Shown in pieces: positions 32,226-32,361 of a stretch of DNA of 32,361 nucleotides. Numbering within the stretch: the first letter of the stretch is position 1; every line of letters starts with the position of its first letter. The notes below the pieces were generated by a model. It was not told where the DNA came from. It saw nothing but the letters and a program-made list of their open reading frames with translations, and made no database searches. The DNA comes from Clostridiaceae bacterium (GTDB lineage: Bacteria > Bacillota > Clostridia > Oscillospirales > Butyricicoccaceae), in the NCBI GenBank assembly GCA_009911355.1, contig QXXE01000044.1:1-32361 (forward strand), written 5' to 3'. The translations under genes and the position numbers were made by a program.

Positions 32226-32267
32226 AAAAAGCTACTGTGCATGAAAACCAATGAACAGCAGCTTTTT
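32226..32267. terminator. Bidirectional terminator-like hairpin
   Basis: AAAAAGCTACTGT (32226-32238) pairs with ACAGCAGCTTTTT (32255-32267) with one A-C mismatch. A and T runs at both ends would serve transcripts from either side. A candidate start (ATG at 32332 after GGAAGAGGG, reading MESGEDIFEF to the window edge) is too short to accept as a gene. Confidence 0.5.
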
Positions 32268-32361
32268 CCATTCTCGAAGATAACAAAAAACCTAAAATCC
32301 CGCGAAGATTTTAACCTACAGGAAGAGGGATATGGAAAGCGGAGAAGATATCTTTGAGTTC

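Overview
The window is GC-rich bacterial DNA. Strong Shine-Dalgarno sites (AGGAGG type), a YesM/YesN two-component pair, DUF3796, DUF2200, an ACT/UPF0210 pair, a YbiT-like ABC-F protein and a free-standing flavodiiron protein together suggest an anaerobic Firmicute of the class Clostridia, probably a gut Oscillospirales-type commensal. This placement is inference from gene content; no rRNA or tRNA gene was seen.

Layout. 343-4557 (+): a sensor kinase and AraC-type response regulator with overlapping ends, then an orphan TRAP-type (DctP) binding protein with no TRAP permease. 4746-6074 (+): a two-gene unit, a HAD hydrolase and a YcxB-like membrane protein. 6795-12464 (+): a complete branched-chain amino-acid ABC transporter (binding protein, two permeases, two ATPases). 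A 684-base structured gap separates the binding-protein gene from the rest, and a rho-independent terminator closes the unit. 12555-13170 (-): an XRE regulator overlapping a DUF3796 membrane protein, behind a promoter that carries phased direct repeats. 13225-13893 (-): a cysteine-rich membrane protein of unknown role. 14097-16192: an AraC regulator divergent from a TIM-barrel sugar isomerase/epimerase; the shared intergenic region holds two promoters and a direct repeat with 21-bp phasing. 16223-17671 (+): a MocR/PdxR-type regulator. 18005-19482: two small hypothetical genes (+) and DUF2200 (-). 19985-23982 (-): fprA and secA. 24311-28507 (-): glutamine-dependent NAD synthetase and an ABC-F protein, each with a long leader. 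28573-29903 (+): a nitroreductase and a sirtuin in one unit. 30326-31970 (+): an ACT-domain protein and a UPF0210/DUF711 protein.

The most unusual content lies between the genes. Ten copies of a mosaic, hairpin-rich repeat occupy many of the larger intergenic gaps, in both orientations. They share a 19-20-base core (CCCGTCCCGCCCGCAGGCG) and carry up to three palindromic modules. Between copies, the palindrome arms differ by paired, compensatory changes, so pairing has been kept while sequence drifted. One copy has grown into a 59-bp tandem array. One copy lies inside the probable nadE leader and another interrupts the transporter operon. A second, unrelated repeat pair flanks the DUF2200 region. 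No CRISPR array, phage, transposase or defence cassette was recognised.
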